DNA of 64,000 bases from Chitinophaga tropicalis (GCF_009758205.1 NZ_WRXN01000004.1:434001-498000); one strand, 5' to 3'. Shown: positions 18,439 to 27,836, counted from the stretch's first letter. The notes: generated by a model not told the origin, from the letters alone. Translations and numbers: made by a program.

Positions 18439-19905
18439 TTAAAGTTTATCACTCCAGAAGCTTGTTTGCTGCAGTCTTGAGTTCAGGTTCATTAAAACAG
18501 GATCAACCGGCCAATAGTACTTGCCCCGTTGGAAATCAGCCCCATTAATATTATCAAAGCGTAAGATGCCTTTGACGCGGGCCAGCCTTATAAGATCAAA
18601 GAAACGGTGGCCTTCCATGAAAAGTTCCCTCCCTCTTTCGTCAATGATAGCTTCAAAGAGATCTGTGTCTGCACCTGTCCATGAATCTATACCAGCGGCA
18701 CCCCTGACCTGGTCCAGGATAGCGCGGGCATCGCCATAAGCATTGGTAGCTGCCAGAGCTTCTGCTTTTAGGAGCATGATATCAGCCAACCGGAATACTA
18801 CAATATTGTAATGAGCAATAGGTCCTGTCTGTTCCGGTAAAGCGTAGGTAATATCAGAGTACTTAATACAGATAGGGTCTGTAGTGCTCATGAAGGCAAA
18901 GCCATTCTTCACACGCAGATCATTCGTATCTGCATACAGGGTATTCAGTGTTGTAGGATTGAGTGTAAAGACCGCGTTACCGCTTACAGTACTGAGATAA
19001 GGCTTTTTGAGCGTCCTGAATGCAATGCCATCACCTATGCCTTCTGTCTCCCTACTCTGCGCTATTTCGAAAACACCTTCTGATGATTTACCTTCCCATA
19101 TACTGAGCCAGTTATGGCGGTCTACCAGTGAATAACCTCCTTTTTCTATTACGGAATCAGCAGCAGGAATAACTTTTGCATATTCTCCTGCCCAGGCATA
19201 CATATGTGCCATGAGTGCAAATGCAGCCCCACGGGAAACCCGGATAGCCCTGTCCTGCGGATTGGATGTTTGCCAGGGCAGCAGTTTAAGTGCCATATCA
19301 ATATCTGCCTGACATTGCGCTAATATATCTTTCTGTGGTGTACGGGGAATATTGATAGCATCAATCAGGTTGTCCTGTGTTTCCAGTACCAATGGCACAT
19401 CCCCCCAGATACGCGCCATATAGAAGTATGCAAAGGCGCGAAGAAAATATGCCTCTCCCAGAAAAGCATCACGGGTGGTCTCAGGAGAGGAAGAAGTATA
19501 CTCACTGAGTGGAACAGTGGGAATAAATTTCAGACAACGGTTGGCCTGGTCAATAATTCGGTAGAAATTATCGTACCGGCGCAACTTCATCATGTAACGC
19601 CATGTTGCAGCGGCGGTGACAGGCAGGGCCCAGTCAACGGTAGCTGCTGCTTTCAGGTCTGCATCCTGTATATTGCTACCCAGCAATTCGTCGGAAGGCA
19701 GATCTCCGTAAGCAAAATGTGTGAGGCCGTCAGCATCGTTCAGAGCTTTGCGTACAAGCGCATAAGCTCCTGCCACACCAGCGTCAGCTTCTGTCTGGTT
19801 CTTCCAGAAGTTAACGTCTGTGATCATGCTCACAGGTTCCTTATCCAGCCACTTGCTGCAGGAAGAAAGTAAAAATATGCAGAGGATAATTGTATATCGT
19901 TTCAT
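18439..19905 (-). CDS. SusD/RagB-family nutrient-binding lipoprotein
   Basis: A 488-residue outer-membrane lipoprotein with a lipobox at LLSSC16 followed by SKWLDKEPVS, the usual SusD N-terminus. Helical TPR-like region typical of RagB/SusD (AFLGEAYFLRAFAYFYMARIWGDVPLV, about 140-165) and a C-terminal SusD domain ending RLQQTSFW are present. SusD proteins form the lid over the SusC barrel and bind the incoming oligomer. The gene lies 5 bases downstream of SusC, so the two are one unit. Given the peptidase at the operon end, the ligand may be a peptide; this is inference. Confidence 0.94.
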   Translation of the reverse strand: MKRYTIILCIFLLSSCSKWLDKEPVSMITDVNFWKNQTEADAGVAGAYALVRKALNDADGLTHFAYGDLPSDELLGSNIQDADLKAAATVDWALPVTAAATWRYMMKLRRYDNFYRIIDQANRCLKFIPTVPLSEYTSSSPETTRDAFLGEAYFLRAFAYFYMARIWGDVPLVLETQDNLIDAINIPRTPQKDILAQCQADIDMALKLLPWQTSNPQDRAIRVSRGAAFALMAHMYAWAGEYAKVIPAADSVIEKGGYSLVDRHNWLSIWEGKSSEGVFEIAQSRETEGIGDGIAFRTLKKPYLSTVSGNAVFTLNPTTLNTLYADTNDLRVKNGFAFMSTTDPICIKYSDITYALPEQTGPIAHYNIVVFRLADIMLLKAEALAATNAYGDARAILDQVRGAAGIDSWTGADTDLFEAIIDERGRELFMEGHRFFDLIRLARVKGILRFDNINGADFQRGKYYWPVDPVLMNLNSRLQQTSFWSDKL

Positions 19906-19910
19906 AGTAA

Positions 19911-22900
19911 TCAGAAGTTTACTTCAAGACCAATGGTTGCTTTCTTGGGAATGGGATAGTCGTTGCCTGAGCTGTAGCCATCTACCTGCACGGCTTCCGG
20001 GTCAGGCACGGTGGCATTGGACAGCACCCACACGTTGTCCAGGATACCATAGAAGCGGACCGCTTTCAGCTTGAAACGGCTTGTCCACTGACGTGGCAAT
20101 GTATATCCCAGGCGGATATTCTTAACGCGGAAGAAACTGGCATCTTCTACAAAGAAGGATTGAGCTATATGCCATTTGTCGACACGATTGGTGACCAGTG
20201 AAGGATAGCTGGCATGATCCCCCGGCTTACGCCAGAAATCTACACCTGCACCAAAGTCAGATGCTGGTCCTGAACGAGGTCCCCAGAGTCCATAAGGGTC
20301 TGAAGAACCGGCATCCTGAAGCTTATCTGACAGATAACCATTCCATAATTTACGACCGGTAATAAAGGTGCAGAGCACATCCAGGGTGATACCTTTCCAG
20401 GCAAAGCTGTTGGTAATACCACCGGTCACTTTGGGATTTGGATCGCCCATATTCACCTTATCCAGGTCATCTATGTTATAATCACCATTCTGATCTTTAC
20501 GTGCAGGATCTCCTGCAGAAAACTCACTTCCACCCTGCCATGTAATACGTTTGCCTGTTTTAGGATCGACAGGAACATCTGCATCGGTAGCATATACACC
20601 GTTCACTTCCCATACCTGGAAGGTGAAGAGCGGCTGCCCAATACTGAGAGAACGTTGCAACCAAGGCGGACCGAATTTGAAGTCACGGCCACCGTCAGGC
20701 AGGCGTGTTACCATGTTCTTATTAATGGAAATATTAAAGTTGGTACGCCATTGCAAAGCAGACTTCGGAGAAAGATTATTAGTATTGAGCGTGAATTCTA
20801 CACCCGTATTGCGGAGGTCTACAAAGTTATCACTTACTGTAGTATACCCTGTAGTAACAGGTACCGCCACATCAAAGATCTTCGACTTTGAATCACGTAC
20901 ATAATAATCTGCCGTCAGGGAAACGCGATCTTTGATAAGGTTCATATCAACACCAATATTATACTGGGGGCTTCTTTCCCAGGAGATATTAGCAGCAGCC
21001 GCAGCTGCATAATAATTCGGATAAACCACGGTGGTACCATTATAGGTGGTCATCACATCTGTGCCATATAATACCGCATCCAGTGTGGAACGACTGTAAG
21101 AGGCGTCTGTGATCAGGCTAAGATAGCGAGCATAGTAATTACCCGGATCGGAACCCGTAATACCATAGCTTCCCCTGAATTTAAGGAAGGAAACAGTATT
21201 ACGCAGTGATTCCATGAACGGCTCATCAGAAAGTATCCAGCCGGCAGAGATAGCGGGGAATTGCCCCCAGCGTTTGTTTTTGCTATATATGGAAGAAGCA
21301 TCCCGGCGATAGTCGAACTGCAGCATATAACGTTGCTTATAGTTATATCCTAACCTGCCGTAAAAAGACAAACGTGTTCTTTCGTCGAAAGCCGAAGAAG
21401 CGGTGAGATTAGCGCCTGCTGGCACACCTACTATTGTCTTGATGGCATCGACGGTAATACCATTACCCCTTGCGTAGATACGGTTACGGGCCAGGTGTTC
21501 TGCTCCCTGTCCGAGTACGCCGGTGAAAGTATGGTCTTTCAGTTTTTTGGTATATACGAGGTAGTTCTCCTGTTCCATACGCCTGTCACCATACACCAGG
21601 CTGATTGCGTCGTTCCTGCCAAAGTTGATAATGGAAGGAATGAAGTAATCTCTTCGGTTGGTGTTGAAATTATATGCCAGTGTGCTGTTCATTGTCAGTC
21701 CCGGCATAATATTGATAATAAGGCGGGTGTTACCATTCACAGTAGTGGTACGGTCATCGTCTCTCAACGCATCATACCGTCCTGTATAGATTGCCTTTTC
21801 TTTTTCTGTGATCTTCCAGAATGAAGAAGGGAAGCCCCAGGCCGTAAACGGATAGCGGCTGAAGCCCAGATCTCCCGCCCCATGTTCTGCCTTCACAAAG
21901 CCCATGTAGAGGTCTGTCGATACTTCTACATTCTTGCTGGGCTTTACAGACAGGAACAATCTTGGAGTGATACGCTGTATACCATAACCTATCATTACAC
22001 CTTCTTCTGTATACCTGTTTAAGGCAATACGGTATGAATATTTTTCATCCGCTCCGCTTACACTGGCGTCAACATTGCTAATAAGCGCATTCTGCAGGAA
22101 AAGTCCCTGCCAGTCTGTATTATTATTAAAGGCGGGATTGAGGCTGTCTGTCAGGAACATGCTGAGATTTCCGTTACCATCGTAAGTACCAAGATCACGC
22201 AGCAGCTCCATTTTATAGCGTCTTTCAGCTGTACCCGTCATAATTGGCTTCAGGGCTGGCTTTCCCCCTATACCACCATATACAGATACGCGGAAATCAG
22301 TAGAACCTATTTTCGCTCTTTTTGTTTTGACGATGATCACTCCATTAGCTGCCCTGGCGCCATAGATAGCAGAAGCAGAGGCATCTTTCAGTACGTCTAT
22401 AGATTCAATATCATTCGGGTTGATAGCCGCCAGCGGGTTATTATTACCGTAGCTGTCCTGGAAGTCGTTCACATTAAATACAATGCCGTCTATTACATAG
22501 AGCGGGGCGCTGATACCACCAGGTGTAACGCTGCTGCTGCCGCGTACGTTAACGATATTGTTGCTTCCCGGTTCGCCGGAAATGGTCAGCACAGAAAGGC
22601 CGGCCACCCTACCCTGCAGCATGGCGTCGAAGGTAGGATAAGGCGTGTTCTCAATTTCTTTTCCTTTAACAGAGGAAACGGCGGAAGTGGTTTGCCGTCG
22701 CTGAATATCCTGGTAACCGATCACCACTACGTCATTCAGTCCTTTTACATCATCTTCCAGCAAGACATCCAGATCTGTACGTTTGCCTACTTTAAGCTCC
22801 TGCGTCTGGTAGCCAACATAACTGACTATTATAACGGGATCGGGAGATCTTAGCTCCAGTGAATATTTTCCTTTTTCATCCGTGGTAGCTCCCTGTTTGG

Positions 22901-23054
22901 TACCTTTTTCCCGGACGACGACGCCGGGTATGGGAGTTGTAGTTTTCTTGTCTGTCACCGTTCCTGTAATTTTCACCTGTCCCCAGAGCACGCACGGCAA
23001 CAGTAACAGGATGGCAATAACCGGCCATCTCAGGTTGGTAAACTGATTGCTCAT
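19911..23054 (-). CDS. SusC/RagA-family TonB-linked outer membrane protein
   Basis: A 1047-residue TonB-dependent transporter. A signal peptide ending near LWGQ is followed by a carboxypeptidase-regulatory-like domain (about 28-112), the SusC TonB-box region (LNDVVVIGYQ), a plug domain (MLQGRVAGLSVLTISGEPG, DVLKDASASAIYGARAANGVI) and a 22-strand barrel ending in a C-terminal aromatic residue (GLEVNF). No N-terminal STN signalling domain is seen, and no sigma/anti-sigma pair is adjacent, so regulation is probably by another route. It heads the SusC-SusD-fasciclin-DUF5007-S9 peptidase operon and is divergent from the aldo/keto reductase gene. Confidence 0.95.
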   Translation of the reverse strand: MSNQFTNLRWPVIAILLLLPCVLWGQVKITGTVTDKKTTTPIPGVVVREKGTKQGATTDEKGKYSLELRSPDPVIIVSYVGYQTQELKVGKRTDLDVLLEDDVKGLNDVVVIGYQDIQRRQTTSAVSSVKGKEIENTPYPTFDAMLQGRVAGLSVLTISGEPGSNNIVNVRGSSSVTPGGISAPLYVIDGIVFNVNDFQDSYGNNNPLAAINPNDIESIDVLKDASASAIYGARAANGVIIVKTKRAKIGSTDFRVSVYGGIGGKPALKPIMTGTAERRYKMELLRDLGTYDGNGNLSMFLTDSLNPAFNNNTDWQGLFLQNALISNVDASVSGADEKYSYRIALNRYTEEGVMIGYGIQRITPRLFLSVKPSKNVEVSTDLYMGFVKAEHGAGDLGFSRYPFTAWGFPSSFWKITEKEKAIYTGRYDALRDDDRTTTVNGNTRLIINIMPGLTMNSTLAYNFNTNRRDYFIPSIINFGRNDAISLVYGDRRMEQENYLVYTKKLKDHTFTGVLGQGAEHLARNRIYARGNGITVDAIKTIVGVPAGANLTASSAFDERTRLSFYGRLGYNYKQRYMLQFDYRRDASSIYSKNKRWGQFPAISAGWILSDEPFMESLRNTVSFLKFRGSYGITGSDPGNYYARYLSLITDASYSRSTLDAVLYGTDVMTTYNGTTVVYPNYYAAAAAANISWERSPQYNIGVDMNLIKDRVSLTADYYVRDSKSKIFDVAVPVTTGYTTVSDNFVDLRNTGVEFTLNTNNLSPKSALQWRTNFNISINKNMVTRLPDGGRDFKFGPPWLQRSLSIGQPLFTFQVWEVNGVYATDADVPVDPKTGKRITWQGGSEFSAGDPARKDQNGDYNIDDLDKVNMGDPNPKVTGGITNSFAWKGITLDVLCTFITGRKLWNGYLSDKLQDAGSSDPYGLWGPRSGPASDFGAGVDFWRKPGDHASYPSLVTNRVDKWHIAQSFFVEDASFFRVKNIRLGYTLPRQWTSRFKLKAVRFYGILDNVWVLSNATVPDPEAVQVDGYSSGNDYPIPKKATIGLEVNF

Positions 23055-23239
23055 TGTTGCAGTAATTAGAATATAGTGGATACAAAAATTTGGTTGATAC
23101 TGTCGGCTAGCGCAACTTGAATATACTTTCTGATGTTGCTATAAAACTACAGAGATACTGCACCTGTCAGTTTGCGGATTTTACCTTTTTGTTTACGACA
23201 AATAACATCTATCTTGACGCCCAAAATAATTCCATTATT

Positions 23240-24235
23240 ATGAGTGCTTATATTCCAGCCGGCAACCGGTATGAATCTATGTTATATAACCGCTGCGGCA
23301 AAAGCGGTATCCGGCTCTCTGCTATTTCACTGGGTCTATGGCATAATTTCGGATCAATAGATAATTTCGAGAACGGCCGGCAGATAGTACGTCGTGCTTT
23401 TGACAGAGGCATCACTCACTTTGACCTTGCCAATAACTATGGGCCGGTACCCGGATCTGCGGAAGAGAACTTTGGCTCCATATTACGTAAAGACTTTACA
23501 GGCCACCTGCGGGATGAGCTGGTCATCTCCACAAAAGCGGGGTATTTAATGTGGCCGGGCCCATATGGCGACTGGGGGTCGCGCAAATACCTGCTTTCCA
23601 GCCTTGATCAGAGCCTGAAGCGTATGAAGCTGGATTATGTAGATATTTTCTATTCACACCGTCCTGATCCCAATACCCCTATTGAAGAAACAATGGGGGC
23701 ATTGGATACAGTAGTACGTCAGGGTAAGGCATTATATGTGGGCCTTTCCAACTATAATGCAGAACAGACAAAGGCAGCACTGGCGGTATTAAAATCCCTG
23801 GGCACTCCCTGTCTGATCCATCAGCCTAAATATTCCATGTTTGAAAGATGGGTAGAGGGTGGTTTACTGGATGTACTGGGAGAAAACGGCGTGGGATGTA
23901 TTCCTTTCTCTCCGCTGGCGCAAGGCCTGCTGACAGACCGTTACCTGAAAGGTATTCCTGAAGGATCGAGGGCAAGTAAACCCAGTGGGTTCCTGAAAGC
24001 CGAACATATTACTGATGCAAGGCTGAACCAGATCAGGCAACTGAATGATATAGCGCAGAAGCGTGGACAATCACTGGCGCAAATGGCGCTGGCCTGGTTG
24101 CTGAAAGATGAAAGGGTGACTACTGTACTGATAGGCGCCAGCTCTGTAGAGCAGCTGGATAATAATCTTGGCTCTTTGAATAATGTGCAGTTTTCAGAGG
24201 AGGAATTGAAAGAAATAGAGAAGATACTGGCATAA
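23240..24235 (+). CDS. Aldo/keto reductase (YghZ-like)
   Basis: A 331-residue NADPH-dependent reductase. The frame is open from 23117, but family similarity begins at MSAYIPAGNRYESMLYNRCG, so the ATG at 23240 is chosen. Family residues: catalytic Asp/Tyr in HFDLANNYG, Lys in VISTKAGY and His in IFYSHRPDP; the cofactor-binding C-terminal segment reads TTVLIGASSVEQL. The insertion WPGPYGDWGSRKYL is typical of the YghZ/glyceraldehyde-3-phosphate reductase subgroup. It stands alone, divergent from SusC and convergent with the phosphosulfolactate synthase gene. A role in detoxifying reactive aldehydes such as methylglyoxal is known for the family; the physiological substrate here is unknown. Confidence 0.9.
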   Translation: MSAYIPAGNRYESMLYNRCGKSGIRLSAISLGLWHNFGSIDNFENGRQIVRRAFDRGITHFDLANNYGPVPGSAEENFGSILRKDFTGHLRDELVISTKAGYLMWPGPYGDWGSRKYLLSSLDQSLKRMKLDYVDIFYSHRPDPNTPIEETMGALDTVVRQGKALYVGLSNYNAEQTKAALAVLKSLGTPCLIHQPKYSMFERWVEGGLLDVLGENGVGCIPFSPLAQGLLTDRYLKGIPEGSRASKPSGFLKAEHITDARLNQIRQLNDIAQKRGQSLAQMALAWLLKDERVTTVLIGASSVEQLDNNLGSLNNVQFSEEELKEIEKILA

Positions 24236-24248
24236 TATATCAAATTCA

Positions 24249-24289
24249 AAAAAAGCGCTTTTGCATTCAGCATGCAAAAGCGCTTTTTT
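24249..24289. terminator. Bidirectional hairpin terminator
   Basis: An 18-bp perfect stem (24249-24266 with 24272-24289) with a 5-base loop, flanked by A6 and T6 tracts, between the convergent aldo/keto reductase and phosphosulfolactate synthase genes. It can act on both strands. Confidence 0.9.
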
Positions 24290-24302
24290 ATGGTAGAAGA
24301 TG

Positions 24303-25079
24303 TTACTTGCTGTCTCCGTCAAGGTAAAAATGGAAACTATCCCCTCGTAAACCAACCCTCATAGCTTCCAGTGAGATCACCTCATTAGAGGCAATATTTC
24401 CCAGGTTGGCGTTACAACCTATCAGGTCAAGGAAATAAAGCTGCTGGTCTTTACGGGGTGCTTCCCAGATGATCTTTTCACCAGGAATTTTGGTCAGTAT
24501 TTCCTGTACCAGTCCTTCACGTACTTCTCCTGAATCACGGTAAAGGCCTACGGTACCATTTTCCCTTGCTTCTGCAATGATATACTGTGCGCCGGCAGAA
24601 AGTTCTGCATTCATCAGTTCTATCCAGCGGTAGGGAGGCGTAATATGCTCACGGTCTTTATCTTTTGACCCCACTTCACTTAAAACGGTACCCAGTTTGG
24701 CAAGTTTTTCAATATAACCGCATTTTTCAGCATGGGGGATGGAAAGAGACCCGTCTGATACTTCAACGTAGTTAACATTGTACTTCTTCAGTATGTCCAG
24801 GTAGTCGTCAAACTGGTTACGGATAACGAAAGCTTCAAATAACAATCCGCCGAAATAAACAGGGATATTGTACGATTGATAGACTTTTATCTTTTCATCC
24901 AGGTTGGGCGTTACATAAGCTGTTCCAAAGGCCAGTTTCACCATATCGACATGGGGAGCGGCCACTGAGAGGAAATCTTTGGCGTCCTGTAAGCTCAGTC
25001 CTTTATCTGTTACCATTGTAATACCGTTGGTACGGGGCTGTTGCGTACGCGCGGGGATCTTGTCCAGATTAAAATTCAT
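24303..25079 (-). CDS. comA: Phosphosulfolactate synthase (ComA family)
   Basis: TIM-barrel enzyme of 258 residues from the ATG at 25079 (MNFNLDKIPARTQQPR); the frame is open to 25172 but that would run into the upstream epimerase gene and adds no conserved sequence. ComA-family features include VDMVKLAFGTAYV, NYVEVSDGSLSIP and the C-terminal SLEAMRVGLRGDSFHFYL motif. The family adds sulfite to phosphoenolpyruvate to give phosphosulfolactate, a coenzyme M precursor in methanogens; in bacteria it leads to sulfolactate-type compounds. In this phylum a link to sulfonolipid head groups is conceivable but unproven. It is last in a same-strand run with a CstB-like sulfur enzyme three genes upstream. 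Confidence 0.85.
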   Translation of the reverse strand: MNFNLDKIPARTQQPRTNGITMVTDKGLSLQDAKDFLSVAAPHVDMVKLAFGTAYVTPNLDEKIKVYQSYNIPVYFGGLLFEAFVIRNQFDDYLDILKKYNVNYVEVSDGSLSIPHAEKCGYIEKLAKLGTVLSEVGSKDKDREHITPPYRWIELMNAELSAGAQYIIAEARENGTVGLYRDSGEVREGLVQEILTKIPGEKIIWEAPRKDQQLYFLDLIGCNANLGNIASNEVISLEAMRVGLRGDSFHFYLDGDSK

Positions 25080-25140
25080 CTTCCTGATATTTAGCTTCCG
25101 TGAATACTTCTTTAGTATGACAAAGGTAATTGAAAGGCCT

Positions 25141-26007
25141 TTAAAAAAGCCTAACCGACCAGGACCGTTCAAAATGTTTACCGGCCGCCAGGTGCTGTAT
25201 CCCTTCCTTATGTGACAGCACTCCGGTGGCGTTCACACTATCCGCTATGCCACACCAGGGTTCAATGCACACAAAATCAGCGTCTTTTGCCGCCCAGATA
25301 CCCATATAGGGGAATCCGTCGTAGCGAAGGCTGAGGCCATGTGGTGATTTATCACTTTTCAGGTCAATGATATTGGATTCCAGTCCTTTGAAAACCAGTG
25401 CATCTTTATAAAAGAGCTGTTTTTTCAGAGGCAGTTTATGTGTTTTCACCAGGTAAGGCTCGGGCGAAGCTTCTATCAGACCGTCGTTTGACAGGGGCCA
25501 GAGACCGGCATTTTCTTCCACGTTAAAATGGAGGTAGTAGTCTTCATAGCTGAGGCCATCTGTCAGTGGCACTTTAAATGCCGGATGGGCGCCTACTGAG
25601 AAAAGCAGGGCGTCTTTGCCTGTGTTTTCAACGATGTAGGTTACGTCCAGCGTTGTACCGTGCAAAGTATAGACTACATGAAAGGTGAAGTGGAAGGGGT
25701 ACACTTTGAGGGATTCCTCGTCATGTGTCAGGGTGAATGTGAGCTTATGCTCTGTCTGTGCGGTGAGCGTAAACACCCTGTCCCTTGCAAATCCATGCCT
25801 GCCCAGTGTGTAACTTTCTCCTTTATATGTGTAAGTGTTGTTCTTCAGTGTACCTACTACCGGGAATAGCACAGGGCTTTTCTTGGCCCATTCGGGGCCT
25901 GCGCTCCAAAGATATTCCAGCTTCAGGTCCTTCCGGACAATGCTTTGCAGTTCCGCGCCTTTTTCGGCAACTACTACATGTACATGATCGTTTGAAATCT
26001 CAGGCAT
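25141..26007 (-). CDS. Aldose 1-epimerase family protein (LacX-like)
   Basis: A 288-residue galactose-mutarotase-fold protein. Expected active-site residues are seen: His in TLGRHGFAR (about 87-95), His in SVGAHPAFKV (about 157-166) and Glu in VCIEPWCG (about 246-253). The family interconverts sugar anomers; the LacX subgroup has no firmly assigned substrate. It has no signal peptide and should be cytosolic. The gene lies 61 bases upstream of the ComA start and 48 bases downstream of the small membrane protein, on the same strand, so co-transcription is possible but gaps are not tight. Confidence 0.85.
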   Translation of the reverse strand: MPEISNDHVHVVVAEKGAELQSIVRKDLKLEYLWSAGPEWAKKSPVLFPVVGTLKNNTYTYKGESYTLGRHGFARDRVFTLTAQTEHKLTFTLTHDEESLKVYPFHFTFHVVYTLHGTTLDVTYIVENTGKDALLFSVGAHPAFKVPLTDGLSYEDYYLHFNVEENAGLWPLSNDGLIEASPEPYLVKTHKLPLKKQLFYKDALVFKGLESNIIDLKSDKSPHGLSLRYDGFPYMGIWAAKDADFVCIEPWCGIADSVNATGVLSHKEGIQHLAAGKHFERSWSVRLF

Positions 26008-26055
26008 ACCAGCTTTTTGCCTGCAAAAATAACTATTCAGGGCGTTCCCGCAGGC

Positions 26056-26265
26056 TTATTTTTTCCTGCCGTTCAATACCAGCACTATTCCTGCAACGAT
26101 AATAATTCCCCCTGCATAAACGGGCCAGCCTACCCAGTGATTTTCTTTTTTGTTGACCTCTACGGGGCCGAGGTCTACTACTTTCTTTTCTGTCTGAACA
26201 GAGAAACCGCGTATTACTATCATGGCAATACCTATAACGATCAGAATAATACCGAATGTTTTCAT
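26056..26265 (-). CDS. Small two-helix membrane protein
   Basis: A 69-residue protein starting at the ATG at 26265 (MKTFGIILIVIGIAMIVIRG). It has two hydrophobic helices (about 3-18 and 46-62) separated by a charged loop (EKKVVDLGPVEVNKKENHW), and ends in NGRKK. The frame is open a further 11 codons upstream, but the chosen start places the first helix at the N-terminus. It resembles short DUF3185-type membrane proteins in general form, though no family is assigned. It lies between the epimerase and CstB-like genes on the same strand. Confidence 0.65.
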   Translation of the reverse strand: MKTFGIILIVIGIAMIVIRGFSVQTEKKVVDLGPVEVNKKENHWVGWPVYAGGIIIVAGIVLVLNGRKK

Positions 26266-26318
26266 ATCAGTTTTTACCACCTGTAGCACAACACACATGC
26301 CAGATCGGCCCCGTAGCC

Positions 26319-27737
26319 TTACAATATCGGAGTTGGCCGCAGGTAATCCGTTAGCCGGAACCGGCCATTATCTTTAATTGCCTTCAATCCGCCTCTCACG
26401 TCGATAAAATTATAATACCCCCGGGAGCGCAGGATAGAAAGGAAGATCACGGAACGATAGCCTCCTGCGCAATGAACATAGTACGTATCATCCTTATTCA
26501 GCAAGTGCATGTTCTCATTAATATAATCCAGCGGTATATTCACAGCCCCTTGAACATGTTCATTACTGTACTCGCTCCTTCTTCGTACGTCTATCACATT
26601 GATCTTTTCCTTCAGGGTAAAAGGCTGTAATGCTGCTGCTGTAATATGGGGTATCCTGTCAGTTTTGTTTCCTCCGGCTATCCATGCCGCAAAGCCCCCG
26701 TCCAGGTAACCTATCACCTGGTCATATCCTATCCTGGAGAGCCTTACTATCACTTCCTGTTCCCTGCCCGGATCTGTCACTATCAGCAATGGCTGCTTTG
26801 CAAAAGGCAGGAGGGCGCCTGCCCATGGAGCAAAGTTGCCATCCAGGCCAATGTTGATGGCTCCCGGAATGAACCCTTCCACAAATTCTTCAGCCCCGCG
26901 GGTATCCAGGATAACGGCGTCTGTTTCCCGTGCAAGCGCCTGGAACTGTTGGGCCGTGAGTGGCTGAAGGCTGCGTGCCATTACGTCGTCTGCTTTTTCA
27001 TATCCCTGTTTGTTCAACATGACATTCATAGGGAAATAGGCAGGCGGCGGGGTAAGTCCTTCGGTCACTTCCCTTATAAAGGCATCGCGGGTCATGTTTG
27101 TGCGGAGTGCATAGTTTGTTGTCAGCTGGTGTGCAAGCGTGTCTCTAGTCTCTTTTGCCATGTTCTTGCCACAGGCGCTGCCAGCGCCATGCCCGGGGTA
27201 GATGATAATGTCTCCCGGCAGCTGGAACATGATCTTGCTGCGGAGGGAATCGTATAAGATACCTGCCAGCTCGTATTGTGTTTTACCTGCTGCTTTCTGG
27301 GCCAGGTCGGGTCTGCCAACATCCCCGATCAGAAGGGTATCTCCTGTAAAAAGTGCGGTTTCCCTGCCTTCTTCATCTATCAGCAGGTAACAGGTACTTT
27401 CCATTGTATGGCCGGGGGTATGTAATATCCTGATCTTTGCGCCGCCCAGGCGAAGTTCTTCTCCATCGGCAGCAACATAAGCGGGAAAAGATGGCTGCGC
27501 CGTAGGTCCGTATACGATCATGGCCCCTGTTGCGGTGGCCAGGTCTACATGCCCTGATACGAAGTCTGCATGAAAATGGGTTTCCAGCACAAATTTTATC
27601 CACGCATTATTCTCTTCTGCTTTCCTGATATAGGGTTTCACTTCCCTTAATGGGTCTATGATAGCTGCTTCTCCGTGGCTTTCTATGTAATAGGCACCGT
27701 GGGCAAGACAACCGGTATAGATCTGTTCAATTTTCAT
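26319..27737 (-). CDS. MBL-fold persulfide dioxygenase with two rhodanese domains (CstB-like)
   Basis: A 472-residue protein from the ATG at 27737 (MKIEQIYTGCLAHGAYYIES). The N-terminal metallo-beta-lactamase domain carries H54-x-H56-x-D58 (THFHADFVSGH), HTPGHTMES, GDTLLIGDVGRPDL and YPGHGAGSACGK, the ETHE1/CstB pattern. The sixth position of the usual HxHxDH motif is Phe, as expected for a mononuclear-iron rather than dinuclear site. A first rhodanese domain (about 265-355) lacks its cysteine; the second (about 365-465) has C423 in VHCAGGYRS. This order matches CstB, which oxidises persulfides through sulfite to thiosulfate. Function is family-based; the neighbouring ComA uses sulfite. Confidence 0.87.
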   Translation of the reverse strand: MKIEQIYTGCLAHGAYYIESHGEAAIIDPLREVKPYIRKAEENNAWIKFVLETHFHADFVSGHVDLATATGAMIVYGPTAQPSFPAYVAADGEELRLGGAKIRILHTPGHTMESTCYLLIDEEGRETALFTGDTLLIGDVGRPDLAQKAAGKTQYELAGILYDSLRSKIMFQLPGDIIIYPGHGAGSACGKNMAKETRDTLAHQLTTNYALRTNMTRDAFIREVTEGLTPPPAYFPMNVMLNKQGYEKADDVMARSLQPLTAQQFQALARETDAVILDTRGAEEFVEGFIPGAINIGLDGNFAPWAGALLPFAKQPLLIVTDPGREQEVIVRLSRIGYDQVIGYLDGGFAAWIAGGNKTDRIPHITAAALQPFTLKEKINVIDVRRRSEYSNEHVQGAVNIPLDYINENMHLLNKDDTYYVHCAGGYRSVIFLSILRSRGYYNFIDVRGGLKAIKDNGRFRLTDYLRPTPIL

Positions 27738-27836
27738 ATCTGACAACTTTATATCATAAAGGTCTGTCAAACACAAAACCTGAACAGTGATATCCGTCAG
27801 TCATTTAGCTGATCTTATTTCCGGCCAGGCTTCTCT

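Noticed and set aside
23117..23239. Longer N-terminus of the aldo/keto reductase
   Set aside because: Family similarity starts at the ATG at 23240; the upstream stretch more likely contains the promoter shared with divergent SusC.
25080..25172. Longer N-terminus of the ComA protein
   Set aside because: The extra codons overlap the epimerase gene end and are hydrophobic/basic without conservation; the ATG at 25079 begins the family sequence.
26646..27257. 203-codon plus-strand ORF
   Set aside because: Antisense to the CstB-like gene; no recognisable motif.
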